Assembly (NCBI GenBank): GCA_947623455.1
Contig: OX392536.1
Coordinates: 34,229,465-34,293,464 of the forward strand
Length of the DNA stretch: 64,000 nt
Reading direction: 5' to 3'
Source: Mimachlamys varia
Lineage: Eukaryota > Mollusca > Bivalvia > Pectinida > Pectinidae
Within the stretch, counting starts at the first letter, position 1. Every line of letters begins with the position of its first letter. The notes beneath the pieces were generated by a model that was not told where the DNA came from, made no database searches, and saw only the letters and a list, made by a program, of their open reading frames with translations. A program made the translations under genes and the position numbers. Positions 1 through 12,158 of this stretch are shown piece by piece.

Positions 1-80
1 ATGTTAACACCACAGAGCGGAGAAGCATGGATGTTATTATCAAGAAAGGGAAAGTTCACGATCCGAATGTACAGATCGAG
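1..80 (+). CDS. Partial coding exon, 3' end, cut by window edge
   Basis: An open stretch ends at a strong 5' splice site (ATCGAG|GTAAGC, intron from 81). Reading from base 3 gives 26 codons ending in phase 0, with a charged, protein-like ending (RRSMDVIIKKGKVHDPNVQIE without its first residue). Reading from base 1 is also open (MLTPQSGEAW...) but ends in phase 2 and looks less protein-like. I do not recognise the product. The exon may be internal to a gene starting upstream of the window, or an upstream exon of the gene at 12-23 kb, whose next exon is also entered in phase 0. No acceptor joins the two convincingly. Confidence 0.4.
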
Positions 81-721
81 GTAAGCAGCTATGTAAAATC
101 GTATGTTATGTATAGTAGCAGTATTTGCTTACATTTTGTTTGCATACGAATATAGTTTCATTATAACATACCACCTTGGTAAAAAATCGGATGATTGATC
201 CTCGATTTTGCTTTAGATATTTAGAAACTTTAAGTAACAATTGATTTGCATATTGATACCAGGTAATTGAAAAATATGATAACAATTAAAGGTCATGAAT
301 TTGATGCACTTACACACTTGATTAAGATCACCAAGTATAGGCAAATCACTGAAACACAGGTTTACATGACATCGTTGTATACAATAGAACTTACAATAGT
401 TATTTCTAATGGTATCGATTTCTGCACCGTGATACGACTCATCGGCAGTTCGAGTAATTATTGGCGAAAGGAAAAGAAGATTAAAGAATAAAAGGGTCAC
501 GTTGAGACAGAGGTACTCTGTGTCATATTAAACAATACTAAAATGTTCTTACTTTATACTGTAGTTGTTTGCAGGTGTAAAGTATCATGATTTCGTTTCT
601 GAACCGTATTCGCGGGGGTTTTAATATCGCGGATCACAAAGTAATTATGAAACCTGGATTATATGGCAATCATATGCAATATTTTCCTAGGTGTTACATT
701 TCACGAATGTTTTCGTGAAAT
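81..721. other. Non-coding, nothing recognised
   Basis: AT-rich sequence after the donor at 80. The short open frames on both strands overlap each other and show no family resemblance or splice signals. Confidence 0.5.
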
Positions 722-990
722 GAAGATGGACGTTTTTGAGTATGCTCATTGGTGTGCTTACTTGTGATTGACAATGATGACTCGGTTCTCATTTTGAGGA
801 CATGATGTTTACCTGGAAGTGCCAAGATTTACATGACGGGTCTCGTCGATGAAGCAGAAGACGCTTACCCTTCCTAAATACCTGGTCCTAGGGGTTCCAA
901 GTAAATATTTCTTTTTTCATATTTTGACCCTAGTTTAATCGATTTTGAGTTCTGATTAGGGTTTTGTTGGCGCTTTGGTATTGTAATCTG
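722..990 (+). repeat. Dispersed repeat family A, copy 1
   Basis: About 250 bp sharing, in order, blocks resembling 'gtgtcgtcgatgaagcagaa', 'gacgcttactcttcc', 'ggtctccatgtaaat', 'atattttgcccctagtttaa' and 'gacgctttggtattctc' with copies elsewhere in the window. It has no terminal inverted repeats and no coding capacity, and its class is unknown. Best copies are at 722, 1960, 7331 (minus), 8951, 11039 (minus), 13245, 23507 and 57880. Confidence 0.7.
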
Positions 991-1959
991 TTCCCCGATA
1001 AGTACAAACAAAACTCTCGTACAACTATATACAGTATTTATGAACGATTCATAAAGTTTTGCCCCGCAGTAGGTATATAAATATAACTACAAGGAATAGT
1101 AATAAGTAATATCATATTCAGTAGTCCTTAACAGCTGACCAGTAGGTACCGTGACCACCCGTCCTGAACTAGATGTGACACATAGATGTAAAGTGAAGTC
1201 GTACATGGTGTGGTTAACAGATTAAGGCTAAGGGTTGGAGATGTGTAAATATGTATAGCCCACCCTTCATACTGTCACACGGCCTAGTTATTTCAACAGT
1301 AGTGCAAGGCAAAGTACAATCACCCAACTCTACTGTATACATGTTGTAAGTAAACGATGACGCCTCTCGACACACAATGGACACCGTGTTGCCGATTATC
1401 AACACGAATTACCGGTACGAGTGTTTTCGTCTGGATTTTCACATTTAATAGGCGGCATTGAATTTCAAATCATAAGTGAATCGCAGGGCTGTTTGGAATT
1501 AATCACACTTTCTCTGGGCAGACCCTAAAGTTCAGATACAACTAAGCCCGTCTAACCACTCCTCCAACACTGTAAGGGAGATTTTCACAAGTCTCGGCCA
1601 CAGAACGTGTTGAAGTACTCTACCTTCTCCCTTTGTCAATATTTATCTCCCAAAATTAATTCATTCAATAAGAAATTAAAAAAGAATAATATTGAACATC
1701 ATTGAGTCATTCAGTCATGTTTGCCCTTCGCACAATGCAAAATGTAATGACAACTGATGACGTCACTCGTCATGTAAATATTGACTGTGAGATCTTAAAC
1801 GAGATGTACTTTAAAAAAAACATCAGATTATGTAACAAGTACATGTATATTGATACAGGCATATTATGCCTGGATGTTCTTGATCTATAACTCCTTTAAG
1901 GGAATACATCATAATATCTCTGATCTTTTTATTGGGGTCTTAATTCCGTATGTGATGTG
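991..1959. other. Non-coding, nothing recognised
   Basis: No convincing exon, RNA gene or repeat. The small open frames at 1214-1405 and 1702-1890 have no recognisable similarity. Confidence 0.5.
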
Positions 1960-2262
1960 AAGATGGACATGTTAGGGTACAGTGTATGCTCATTGGTGTG
2001 CTTTGTTTTGTTGTGATTGATGGTGATGACTTGGGTATCACTTTGATTACTTTACATTTACTTAGATGTGACCAAAATTTACATGGCGAGTGTCGTCAAT
2101 GAAGCAGAATACGCTTACTCTTCCGAAACACATGATCTTATAAGCTTGTACTTTTATGAGGGTTTCCATGTGAATATTTCCTTTTGTTGCTATTTTGCCC
2201 TAGTGCAAACGATTTTGAGTTCAGATTACGGTTTTGTTGACGGTTTGGTATTCTCTGACATT
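1960..2262 (+). repeat. Dispersed repeat family A, copy 2
   Basis: This copy extends further left than most, sharing 'tatgctcattggtgtgct' with copy 1 near 740. The 86-codon open frame across it (2068-2328) is a by-product, because other copies are frameshifted relative to it. Confidence 0.7.
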
Positions 2263-5200
2263 TGTACAATACAATTGTACTTAAAAGTGATATATTACCT
2301 AAATTGTCAAGGCACCAACTCTTCCTGAATTAACAAGAAACGAGACTGGTTCCGTAAGTGGTGCTAGCGAAATTAACCTTCTATAAACGTTTTTTTTTTA
2401 TTTTAATGGTTTATTATGTCTGCTTCTGTGTTATTGTTCAATTCTGGTTTTAATCTGCTAATGAATACATCCTATTCTATACTTATAATACAATTTCTAT
2501 CTACTTTAGTCTAGCTAGCCAAGTTTATAGCCTGTAGTACTCCCAGTACTGCTTTTGATGCTTGTGTACCATTGTGTCTATAATCGTTACGATTAATGTA
2601 AACATGTAATGAAACAGGAATATTTTATATACCTTACGTATGTTACATTTTCAATAATCCAGTGCCATTCACATGCATTTAATACATTTGTAATAAGGAC
2701 AAAACAACAATTGTTAGGAATATACGCATGGCGTATTGGATATTAAAAAGTTAACAACTCTTTTGAGGTTTAATGTATTTTGTTAAAAACATATTTGTAT
2801 GTTTATCAATATAATCGCCAAATCTTTCACCGTAAGTAGGGTTGTACCTTTAAGATTACTGTTTTTAAAGACAAGTATACTTCTGTTTCTAAATAGCAAC
2901 ATGAATGGGTAACCTATTGATTAATGATAACATGTGCATTTAACTTCTGTATATGAGACGAATGCTCCTTCACGAAAAGAAATGTATCAATATGTTCTAT
3001 CCCAACTAAAACGACCTACTCAAAACGGAACAAAAAACGTCTAAGTTATGCTACTGTTTTCTGTGTTTAACGTTTTCTGGAAATGATTGATATTTGTTCA
3101 CGCAATTCTAAGCTCTGATAATGAAATGGCTTATCTGTTTTAGGTTAGTTGTAGTGGGCCTAGTTAAATTTTGTTAATGGTTTTAAATCAAACAGTTTGT
3201 GAAATTTGCCGGAAGATGTTAATATATTTCATCATCTTATATATCTACAGCAAAGACAGCGCATTTTGAATGTATCTTGAAATTTAAAACTACTTTTCAA
3301 CTTCACATTAAACGTAAGCTGATAAATGTGTTAACAGATTGATTATAAATCCATGTTCGTAAAGGACATAGCGGAAGTTGAATCATCCGAATATGCCCAA
3401 ATTATTATAAAAGGACCATCTAACACATCTATAGTTTGTAATATGACAATCTTAGCGCGAAAAAATAATCAATTAGGCAATCAAGCATGGAATCGCCATA
3501 ATACTGGATATGATGACGTCATTTCCTGTCGTTTATTTCTTGATTAATGGTGTGATATCCCATATATTCATTTCGTCTATGTTACATTATTAATCACGTA
3601 TATCCGTTAATGCATGTCTAACAAAAATAGTATCACTTTTATTTGTGCGAGGTATTGATATTCATTTTTGCCTAAACCCATAAGACAAATGTATTTGTAA
3701 ATGATATGTTATTTACTATGTTATATATTTACTGTTTGCCTACCGCTACATTGCATGCCTATTTCTATGATATACATGTATTTCACTTTTGATGGTATTT
3801 TCAGTCGGTAGACATCCGAGTTAAAACCAAATGGTACATCTTTTCCCGATTACACTCACATTGCTTCGTATGGTATATTTGTGTCCGCCATTATCATATG
3901 GTGGGCTGCTCATGATAAAATCCCCTTGCGTGCGTGGTGCCTCCTTAAACAATTCTTGTTACCAGTATTTCTTTAGAAGTAATATTTTATAATGGAAAAG
4001 ATCGGGAAAAACATGTCTGACAGACACGGCCAAATTAGATTTCGACAAGGAATATTTGTTACCTTTACCTTCAGGTGAAGTGAAATTTAAGTGTGTGTGT
4101 GTGTGTATGGGGGGGGGGGAGAAAATGGAAAAGATTTAAGAATATCATTAATGGTGGGCGCTAAGATCCTTCTAGGATTTCTTGTTTTCTCATGTAGTTA
4201 AAGCTATTGTTTTGTTGACGTTTTGTTATTCTCCTTTTTAGTATGTTTTCAAAGATATATATTAGATGATCTAAACCATACCAACGTCTGGCACTAAACG
4301 TAAAATACATTATCGATAAATTGACACAAGTACGTTTTTCGTCAATTCTGAAACACTGTTTGTACTATTTTAAGCGTCTCTGAGTTAAAGTTTCATCTGT
4401 TTATATTTTACCTATAGTTAAATTAACTCAATTTTGAGTTCGGATTATTTTTAAATTCACGCTTTGGCATTTGTTTCTTTTACTAGATAGAACTGTATGG
4501 GAATCGCTAGTTCACTATCAATTTTCGGCATTATTATCAATAGCCGTTTGGTTTCGTTTATATAACACTGTCTTAAGGAGAGTTCGCGCTTGTTTAGTGT
4601 TTTTATTATATTATGTTTTGATAATGACATTGCTTCAAACGCCAATAAAAGGATTAATTTATTATATTGAATAGAGAATATGAAATTCATCGGACTTTTA
4701 TATCAGTTCCAGGCATTTAAACCAGAAATAACACGTATTTAACGGATGGACATGTCTAATCATGGTTTCGTTACTGTGTTATTGGATTATTTATTGAGCG
4801 AGAAGAAAAATATACGTGCGATATTTAGATAACGATCTCGGTTAGAAGTAGGAGTTAAAGGTTTTTCATGAGAAAGGAGAACATAGTCACGCGAATTATG
4901 ACTCCTCAGACTGACATCACTAGTTCTTGCGCAGAGCATGGTTAGATTCATTACGGTGATAATTTGTCAGAAAACTTGTGATAAATAAGCAGTAAAATGT
5001 TTTAAACATTACAGAAATACTAGCTGTAATCATTTAAAACTTAACGAAAACTTCTTGCGTTACATTTCCTTGTTCAAAGTCTTATTTAATAAAACATCTA
5101 ACTATAAATCAGCTTTTTATTTGTCAGGTGTTGACAAAATGATTTCGAAATGTCATAAATAGATAAATATATATCAACAACACCTGTTTATGATTCTGAA

Positions 5201-5569
5201 TATGAAAACAGTGTCTGCATTTATCAATTTGTCACGTACTAGTGTCATTAAGTATAGAGACAAATCGCTAAACACCAAACAAACTGAAAGGATATTGTCT
5301 GCATCATTCTGTCAATTATCTATCTCAAAATCGTCAATTCATGATTTTAATGACTTTCATTGTACGTTTTACTGAATGTGTATAAACAGACGAAAACATT
5401 GAGAGTATAAAGCCGCCTACTTACAAACACCCCAGTCCTATCTGTCATCTACTATACCCTGGCTATTAATCACCACGGTATACGTACATACCTCAGGTAT
5501 GTATTTAGTACAAACATGACAATATATTTACCCACAAATGGCGACAACGCTTGATAACTGATAAACATA
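2263..5569. other. Non-coding, AT-rich; two short family A fragments
   Basis: Short family A fragments lie at about 4196-4240 and 4428-4480, and a small GT/G run at about 4090-4122. No exon with convincing splice sites was found. Small open frames (3353-3547, 4457-4690, 5190-5375) have no features. Confidence 0.5.
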
Positions 5570-6738
5570 CGAGGGCTGATTGATAGGTTGTGAGCCTCAT
5601 ATTTAAGAGTTTGGATTTTGTCGGACATATTGCATTACTATTCAACACAACCCCCTTCAGTATCTTTTGTCAGCAAAGTTTAAGGGCCTAAATGCAATAC
5701 TTAGAACAGTCCTTTTCTTGATCGTTCGGAAAATCCTCCCCGTTATGTATGACTTCATTATCTGACCGAGAGTGGGTACCGCAAATGATCTTTTTTTATT
5801 TTGGAAATAGATGCAAGTCTGACAGAGGATCTGGCGAATAAGATTGATGCTCAATCAATTAACATTCGTTAAAGGCAGCCATGGCAATGACATATTTGTG
5901 AACAAGGGGATTTTGCTTATTGAACAACACACCTTTACTTAAATTTCATCGTCGCTTGAATTTAATATCGTCTCGACTGCATAAGACGTGATGCATGAAA
6001 TGTGCCATTTATTGTTGTTCCTTACACAGATATCTACCTTCTGAATACCATCAGCATTTCAGAAAACCGAGACCATAACCTTTCCAGCTGATGAGGGTGA
6101 ACCAGAGTGCTCCCATTGGTTAGGATGTTGCTTGGCCTCTGGCATGAAATGATGGACCCACGTTTCATCCATAGTCATAAAACCTCAACGGAAATGTTCA
6201 GAGTAGCAGAAGTCTTAGTACACAATGGGAAGGGAGCGTTCTCATTTCATGATCTTCCGTAAGAATGGAATATACTCTTTCTCATACTGTACACTGTACT
6301 TGCTATACATCTCTCTGTAACACGCCTGTCAGCCATACAATTTCATGTGCTTTATTGATCATTTCTGGGATTGAACAGTGACAGCACTTCCAGGACGGGC
6401 GTCATCCCAAAGACTCTACCTGCCATGGCTTAAATGCCGCCATCCACATTTTCACTGTAACATATAAATGGGCATCATTCCTTAGTGTTGCTACTATATC
6501 AGTATGGATATCCTCAGGTGCTAAACTTTTCTTATGCAAATATTGAATCACTGCTTTTTCAACGGTTTTGTCAAAGTCACTCTGAGAACTCCGAGTTCTA
6601 TCTCTTCCACATAAACTGACCAAATGACCCCAGTCTTCGGACACACATCCTTCAATAGCCAGGAAATAATAGGGCTAAAAAGGGAATTCCTGTGTAACAT
6701 CTTCAGTACAAGTCTAAGAGCTTATCAATCAGCCCTCG
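5570..6738 (-). mobile_element. Mariner-type transposon, inactivated
   Basis: The termini are inverted repeats starting CGAGGGCTGATTGATA, flanked by TA duplications at 5568-5569 and 6739-6740, giving 1,169 bp. On the minus strand the degraded transposase shows a mariner helix-turn-helix region near 6360-6600 (AVIQYLHKKSLAPEDIH, then DARPGSAVTVQSQK after a frameshift). Near 6143-6175 it shows the catalytic signature TMDETWVHHF, matching the conserved mariner DETW block. Frameshifts and stops break the gene, so the copy is dead. Assignment to the mariner superfamily is firm; the subfamily is not resolved. Confidence 0.9.
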
Positions 6739-6957
6739 TACTTCAAATGTGCATTGCTAGTACAACCAATGACAGATAGAGCCGATAAATATTAACAGGT
6801 CGATATAATTATTAGACCATGGCATCGTGACCGACAGATGCCCCTTGTGGCACAGGAAATATTTTCTTACTTTACTCGATATTTCTCTTCCGTTTTTGTA
6901 ACCTAGATCATAAACTATTTAAGACGCTTTTTCCTCCGGAACACCCGGTCTTATTCT

Positions 6958-7045
6958 GTTGTACTTTTATTTGTGCATATTTTCCCACTACTTTAATCGA
7001 ATTCGGATTATAATTTTGTTGACGTTTTGGTATTCTCTTATTTGT
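6958..7045 (+). repeat. Dispersed repeat family A, partial copy
   Basis: Only the right part is present: a 'ttgtacttttatttgtgcat' start, 'aattcggattataattttg' and 'gacgttttggtattctc'. Confidence 0.6.
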
Positions 7046-7330
7046 TTTATTATTCATTGAGTTTACCTTACTTATGTAGGTATTAAACAAAACGTTATTG
7101 TATTTCAGAAAAAAACACTTTATCAAAACAAAGTCCTGTAAATTAAGGAATGTTCGTACTAATGAGTGGAAACAAATAAACGAAGCATTTTCTTATGTTG
7201 TAGATTATATGTATGTCTGCACCACAACAAATGATCTTAGCTCTTGATTAAACCAAACCAAACCAAAACCCATAAGCTTCAAAATAAGGGCTAAATATAT
7301 ATTAATTTAACTTTACGTGAAAAAAAATCA

Positions 7331-7497
7331 GAAAATACCAAAGCGTCAACAAAACCATAATCCGAACTCAAAATCGATTAAACTAGAGGCAAACTGGGAA
7401 CAAAGGAAATATTTACATGGAGACCCTCGTAAAACAACAAAAGAATAAGACCATGTTTTCCTGAAGAGTAAGCGTCTTCTGCTACATTGACGACATC
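7331..7497 (-). repeat. Dispersed repeat family A, inverted copy
   Basis: Reverse-complement copy starting 'gaaaataccaaagcgtcaac' and ending at 'gtcttctgctacattgacga'. Confidence 0.75.
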
Positions 7498-8950
7498 CTT
7501 GGGATTAACATATGTTACACTACTGTACCGTAGATATGTATATATATATACGCTGTACAAGCACTGTATGATCGGTTAACATTTCCCTTTTTAACTGACC
7601 TTGTCAAAATTGTCAAATATTGTTGATAACGAATATCTTGTTCTAAGATTGAAAAGGAAAGCGTTTCGGTTCCGTAATTTTTTAATTTAAACGGTTACTC
7701 ATTTCATTGAATTACGCTTTGAAATTTTGTGAAGTAATCATTCTTTCTTTTGTTAAGTTATTTGATAATTTCTAAAAGCCAATTTGGAAATAATACCTTA
7801 CAAAACCACTTACAGCGGCGTGCCGGAAGGGGGGCAACTATTTTTTTCTATAATCATACTTTTCCCTTTCTGTTTTCATTGTAAAAACTGAAAATGAAAC
7901 AATAGTTCATTCACTGTGGGAATGTGAAAAGTACCAATATTCTTCACAGATTTTGAATCTAGATTTGCTGTTAATCTCTATTGCTCTTGATTAAGAATCT
8001 TTTATCTTTGGATTCTATAATGAAAAACACTATGTAGATACTCTTGTAGTGGCACTGTATGTTACAATTGTACATCAGTTGTGACGTTTTCTTTGAGATA
8101 AATAGTATCTGTAAATCTGTGTGCATTGCTATAAGCTCTATTCTGACCCTGGAAAACAATCTTTACTGACCGTTTATCGGGGTAAAATTATCTTAAAGTG
8201 GACCTGACACTTGACAGTAGACACTAATAGGGCATTTGTCCATGCGGACAATAACATAATTTTCACCCATTGAAATCAGGTTTCAATTATACCACCTTGT
8301 TGTATGTATTTATAAATACTCAGCGATGGTCTACAAACCTACAATGTGGTTTAATCTTTAAACCCCCGGTTCTATTTTACTGAGCAATATAAACGCCTAA
8401 CGAGATCCAAGGTAAGGTTACTTCTACGGCTATTCGGCTAGTGTATCTACAAAAAAATCTGAGATGATATATGGCGGGTAGCAGCGGACCGAGTAGCAAA
8501 CTGTTGCTAATGGAAGGATTCTCCGTTTAACAACACCATAAGACACCGGTAAGTCCCTATATATGTCGTGTATACAAAAGCGTGTTGATGCAGGGTAGTA
8601 TTGACGAGGCGTTATCGATGAACTGGGGTTTTCTAGGGATAAAAAAAGGATGATAGTAAAACGTCGACGCTCTGTATAAGCTATGTCTGATAATTAAGCA
8701 AACACACAGATAACTTTCAGCCATGCCAATGTATTAATGGTTTATTTGAACTTTTGATACCCAATTCGATCAGCGGGAACAGTTTGGTTTTGTGGCTCAC
8801 CTGTTAACCTCTTTAACCATGTATTTAGACACGCGTTTACCGGAATAAGACTCACGGCATATATGATTATTCTACGATAGATAATTAGATATATATATTT
8901 CTAGTTTAATGTTTGCAATATAAAGGCTATTTTCCTATTCAAAATATAAT
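7498..8950. other. Non-coding, nothing recognised
   Basis: No gene, tandem repeat or mobile-element termini were seen. The 62-codon minus frame at 7971-8159 lacks supporting signals. Confidence 0.5.
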
Positions 8951-9128
8951 GGTAATGATTATGGTGGGTGTCGTCGATAACGCAGAAGGCGCTTACTCTT
9001 CCAGAACACCTGGTCTCCATATTTTACCTTTAAGACAGTCTCCATGTAAATCTTTCCTTTTTCATATTTTGCACCTAGATTAATCAATTTTGAGATCGGA
9101 TTATTGTTTTGTTTACGCTTCGGTATGT
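8951..9128 (+). repeat. Dispersed repeat family A, copy
   Basis: Contains 'gtgggtgtcgtcgata', 'ggcgcttactcttcc', 'agtctccatgtaaatctttc' and 'ttacgcttcggtat' in family order. Confidence 0.7.
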
Positions 9129-10103
9129 GTTGTTTTTTTAATCATTATCGAAGGATAACTGTAGTGATATCATTAACTCTCATAGCGTCGCGTCCTTCTT
9201 TTTCTGTCCTACCTAAACTCTTCATGATCCCGAGTTTACCATGTATCAGGCACAGAATGGTACATCAGTAAACCATTGTATAAACAATATCCAATATGTT
9301 TAAACGCCGTCGTTTTCAATTTACAAATGTATTTAACACGTACGTGTGTTTTTGATTGTTTCCCATTCAATAGAAACTGTTTTCAATTTTCAATCACAAC
9401 TACGATAAATTTAGCATGAAATAAATTTAATTACATTCTACAACAGGTATGTCAATAATGGTTGTCGACAAATAGCTAATGTAGGTATTAGATATACGTG
9501 TGTAGTCAGGGATTGACAAGTAAAGCCAGATTCATTGACCCGCGTTATCAGTGTACATTGATACACTGGCGAATCGTCCCCACTATTAACTGTGATATTA
9601 CCGGGTGGCGTACATTTCAAGGAGGTATTTGAAAATGTAATGCCGAACTCTGAGTACAATACAATACACCCCAAGCCCCAATTACGTAAGTAATATCTCC
9701 TGGAACGAAAGTGTGATAACACAAAGTAAATAACAATTACTGCAAGATAATATCAGCTTGTGAACACTCCTCGGGAATTAATACTAAAGATACATGTAGA
9801 ATATACAACGTACGTTTTACAAGCTGTGTTATTTCTATTATACAAAAACTAAATTGAAATGAAATTTCTTTTAACGTTAATATATGGCGATTTATTTTCT
9901 AAAGGTCTTAACTATAATTAACGGATTCAAAATAAATGTTTCCAAAACCCCGCATTCCTGTGAAAGAACTGTAATTACGCATTTCACTGGCATACTCATA
10001 GTTCTGATAAAGCGATTCTGAAAAGAAAATTAATAGTACGAATTTAATAAAGAGAACAGCGGGGATAGGCCGGGAGTCGTACACGGTGAACTCATGTCGT
10101 TAC
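9129..10103. other. Non-coding, nothing recognised
   Basis: AT-rich. A 94-codon minus frame (9438-9722) has cysteines but no recognised domain, no splice context and no neighbours to support it. Confidence 0.45.
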
Positions 10104-10204
10104 ATAGTCCGAGTTTCCTCTAGCCCTGACACAAACAAACCTTGTGATATCTTTCTGTCAAAATGTCTACATTGGAGTCAGGGTCAGAGGACACTCGGAC
10201 TAGT
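10104..10204. repeat. Imperfect inverted repeat
   Basis: The left arm at about 10105-10132 (tagtccgagtttcctctag...) is complementary to the right arm at about 10174-10204 (gggtcagaggacactcggac...), with a ~40 bp loop. It could be a small foldback element. The arms differ at a few positions, so it is not recent. Confidence 0.55.
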
Positions 10205-11038
10205 CGTTTCACTACCGCTCTAACAATTAAGTTATCTGATGATTTGTATCCAAATGAAAATTGTTGTAGCACTTATAATGGTGCTCCTGTCAAACTCACA
10301 AAATGTCATGTCTTATATCAAGGTATTAATTGGAATATCATATGGAGAGATCAATTTGTGATTCCGCACTCTGAAAATAATTAGATGGTTTCTTGGTTCT
10401 GGTGGGTTTTTTTTAGTTTACTGTTGTCGAAACAGAAATGGTCATATTTATTGTTATATGAAAGGATGTCTACAGACACTTCGCAGGAAAGACACCCTAC
10501 AAGATAAGAGAGAATACAGGAATTCGCCAAGACGCACACATTAGTCAACATTCATGATACACGTTGAGTGGCATACACTGGTTCTATTCTTTGATTTTGG
10601 TCAGTGTCCCATAAAAAGAAGACAGGGTAGGCACCATTCATTAAATATTTACATATGACGCAAATTAGTCGCCTCTTAAGATCATGAAGTGATATACTGC
10701 AGGCCTCTTCTTTCCCAAAACCATCACGGACATTTTCGTGTCTGACGTTGCACGAGTGCTTAAGAAATAGCAATAATCTACCGTGCGATTAAATCTTCAC
10801 TGTAATTCAATTCATAAGTAAATCATATCTCTGAAATCACATTTCAATTCCATGGTCCTAAAACGAATTAACATATCATAAAAGAATCTCATTAATATTA
10901 ATATACACGTCGGTTAGAAATTCTGTTGATTTGAATGAATATTTTGAGTGATTTATACTATCTGTTGTAGGAGTTTGTTTATTTGAAAACTTACTGTCGT
11001 TTTCGCTTTTATGGAACCTTTCCTCAGGTTTTATATTA

Positions 11039-11155
11039 AAAAAGAGAATACTAAAGAATCAACAAAAGCATAATCTGAACTCAAAATCGATTAAACTAGA
11101 GGCAAAATATGAACAAAGGATAGATTAGCTTGGAGATCCACGTAAAAGTACAAGA
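11039..11155 (-). repeat. Dispersed repeat family A, inverted partial copy
   Basis: Reverse-complement copy (agagaatactaaagaatcaa, then tcaaaatcgattaaactag). The left end of the family is missing. Confidence 0.65.
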
Positions 11156-12056
11156 AAATACTACTAGAAGTACTAAGTAAAAGTTCAAGAAAATTAACAC
11201 TAGATCTAGTACGTTTCGAACATTTTAAATATCAAATCTTACAACGGATTTACAGATCATAAAATGAAATCTTATCGAAGCACATTATCTTGTCTTTTAA
11301 TGTTTAAACGGGTGTAAAATGGTTTAATGTTTGTTTTGTTGGTGTTTTTGTACCAGTTTCTGTTTCCTTATCTGTCACGTGTGATGTTTGTGGGGGATAT
11401 TTTGTAATTTAAAACATTTTTACAAAGTTTATGATAGCATGTATGTACCAGGATATATAACCGAACCATGTCTCCCTTTCCTTTACAGTACCGATAACAC
11501 CTGGAGGGCTAAGATGTGACGCAAAAGGATTTGCATCGAAAACTGGTTATTTTACAGTGACAGCACCCATCGAACACACACGTGTCATTTAAAGGCCCAC
11601 TCGAGAGATTGTTTGGGGGTTTAAGCGATATCTCCTGCCTCGATAGCATGCTATACCCATGACCTTTTCGTGTGGGAGAATACTGCAAGGAGGTTTTTTC
11701 GTGTTTTAAGGGATATAAACATCACACCTGTTCACGGTATTGACAACGACTTTGGAACTAAGGACGAGCTATTTCGTGTCAACTTTTTAAAGTGTGAAGA
11801 TGTTTACCGAGTGATATGGTGAAACTTGTACTTACACAGGTAGATGAGATACATATGATAGCGCTGAAACTGTTTTTAAAGTTTTAAACGAAGTTGAATT
11901 TAAGAATACAGCAATATTTTGAAACTTTAATTGATGAGATAGTGTAGTTTGTGAGCTTTGCTAGCTACTACATGTTTATGCAATACTTTGTGCTGTTTAC
12001 GGGTAGTTCAACGTGTAAACGTCGCTGTATATTTGATTGAGAGTGTTGAGATCAAC
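11156..12056 (+). other. Upstream flank / possible 5' UTR of the 12-23 kb gene
   Basis: No repeat was recognised. The frame of the gene is closed upstream by a TGA at 11952-11954, and no in-frame ATG occurs before 12057. No TATA box or CpG cluster is convincing, so the transcription start cannot be placed. Confidence 0.35.
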
Positions 12057-12158
12057 ATGCCAGAAAGAGACTTTCTGACGAGATCATGGACCGTGTTGTC
12101 AACCCGGCGGAAGCCAAGGAAAATCCGAATTCCAGAAGTCAACACCTACTCTACACAG
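12057..12158 (+). CDS. Unknown gene, first coding exon
   Basis: 34 codons from the first in-frame ATG to a CAG|GTAATA donor. Lysine/arginine-rich (STRRKPRKIR). The adjoining intron becomes a minisatellite within a few bases of the donor. Confidence 0.5.

Noticed and set aside
10163..10384. 73-codon frame with ATG (MSTLESGSEDTRTSR...)
   Set aside because: Its first part is the right arm of an inverted repeat; no splice, promoter or poly(A) support.
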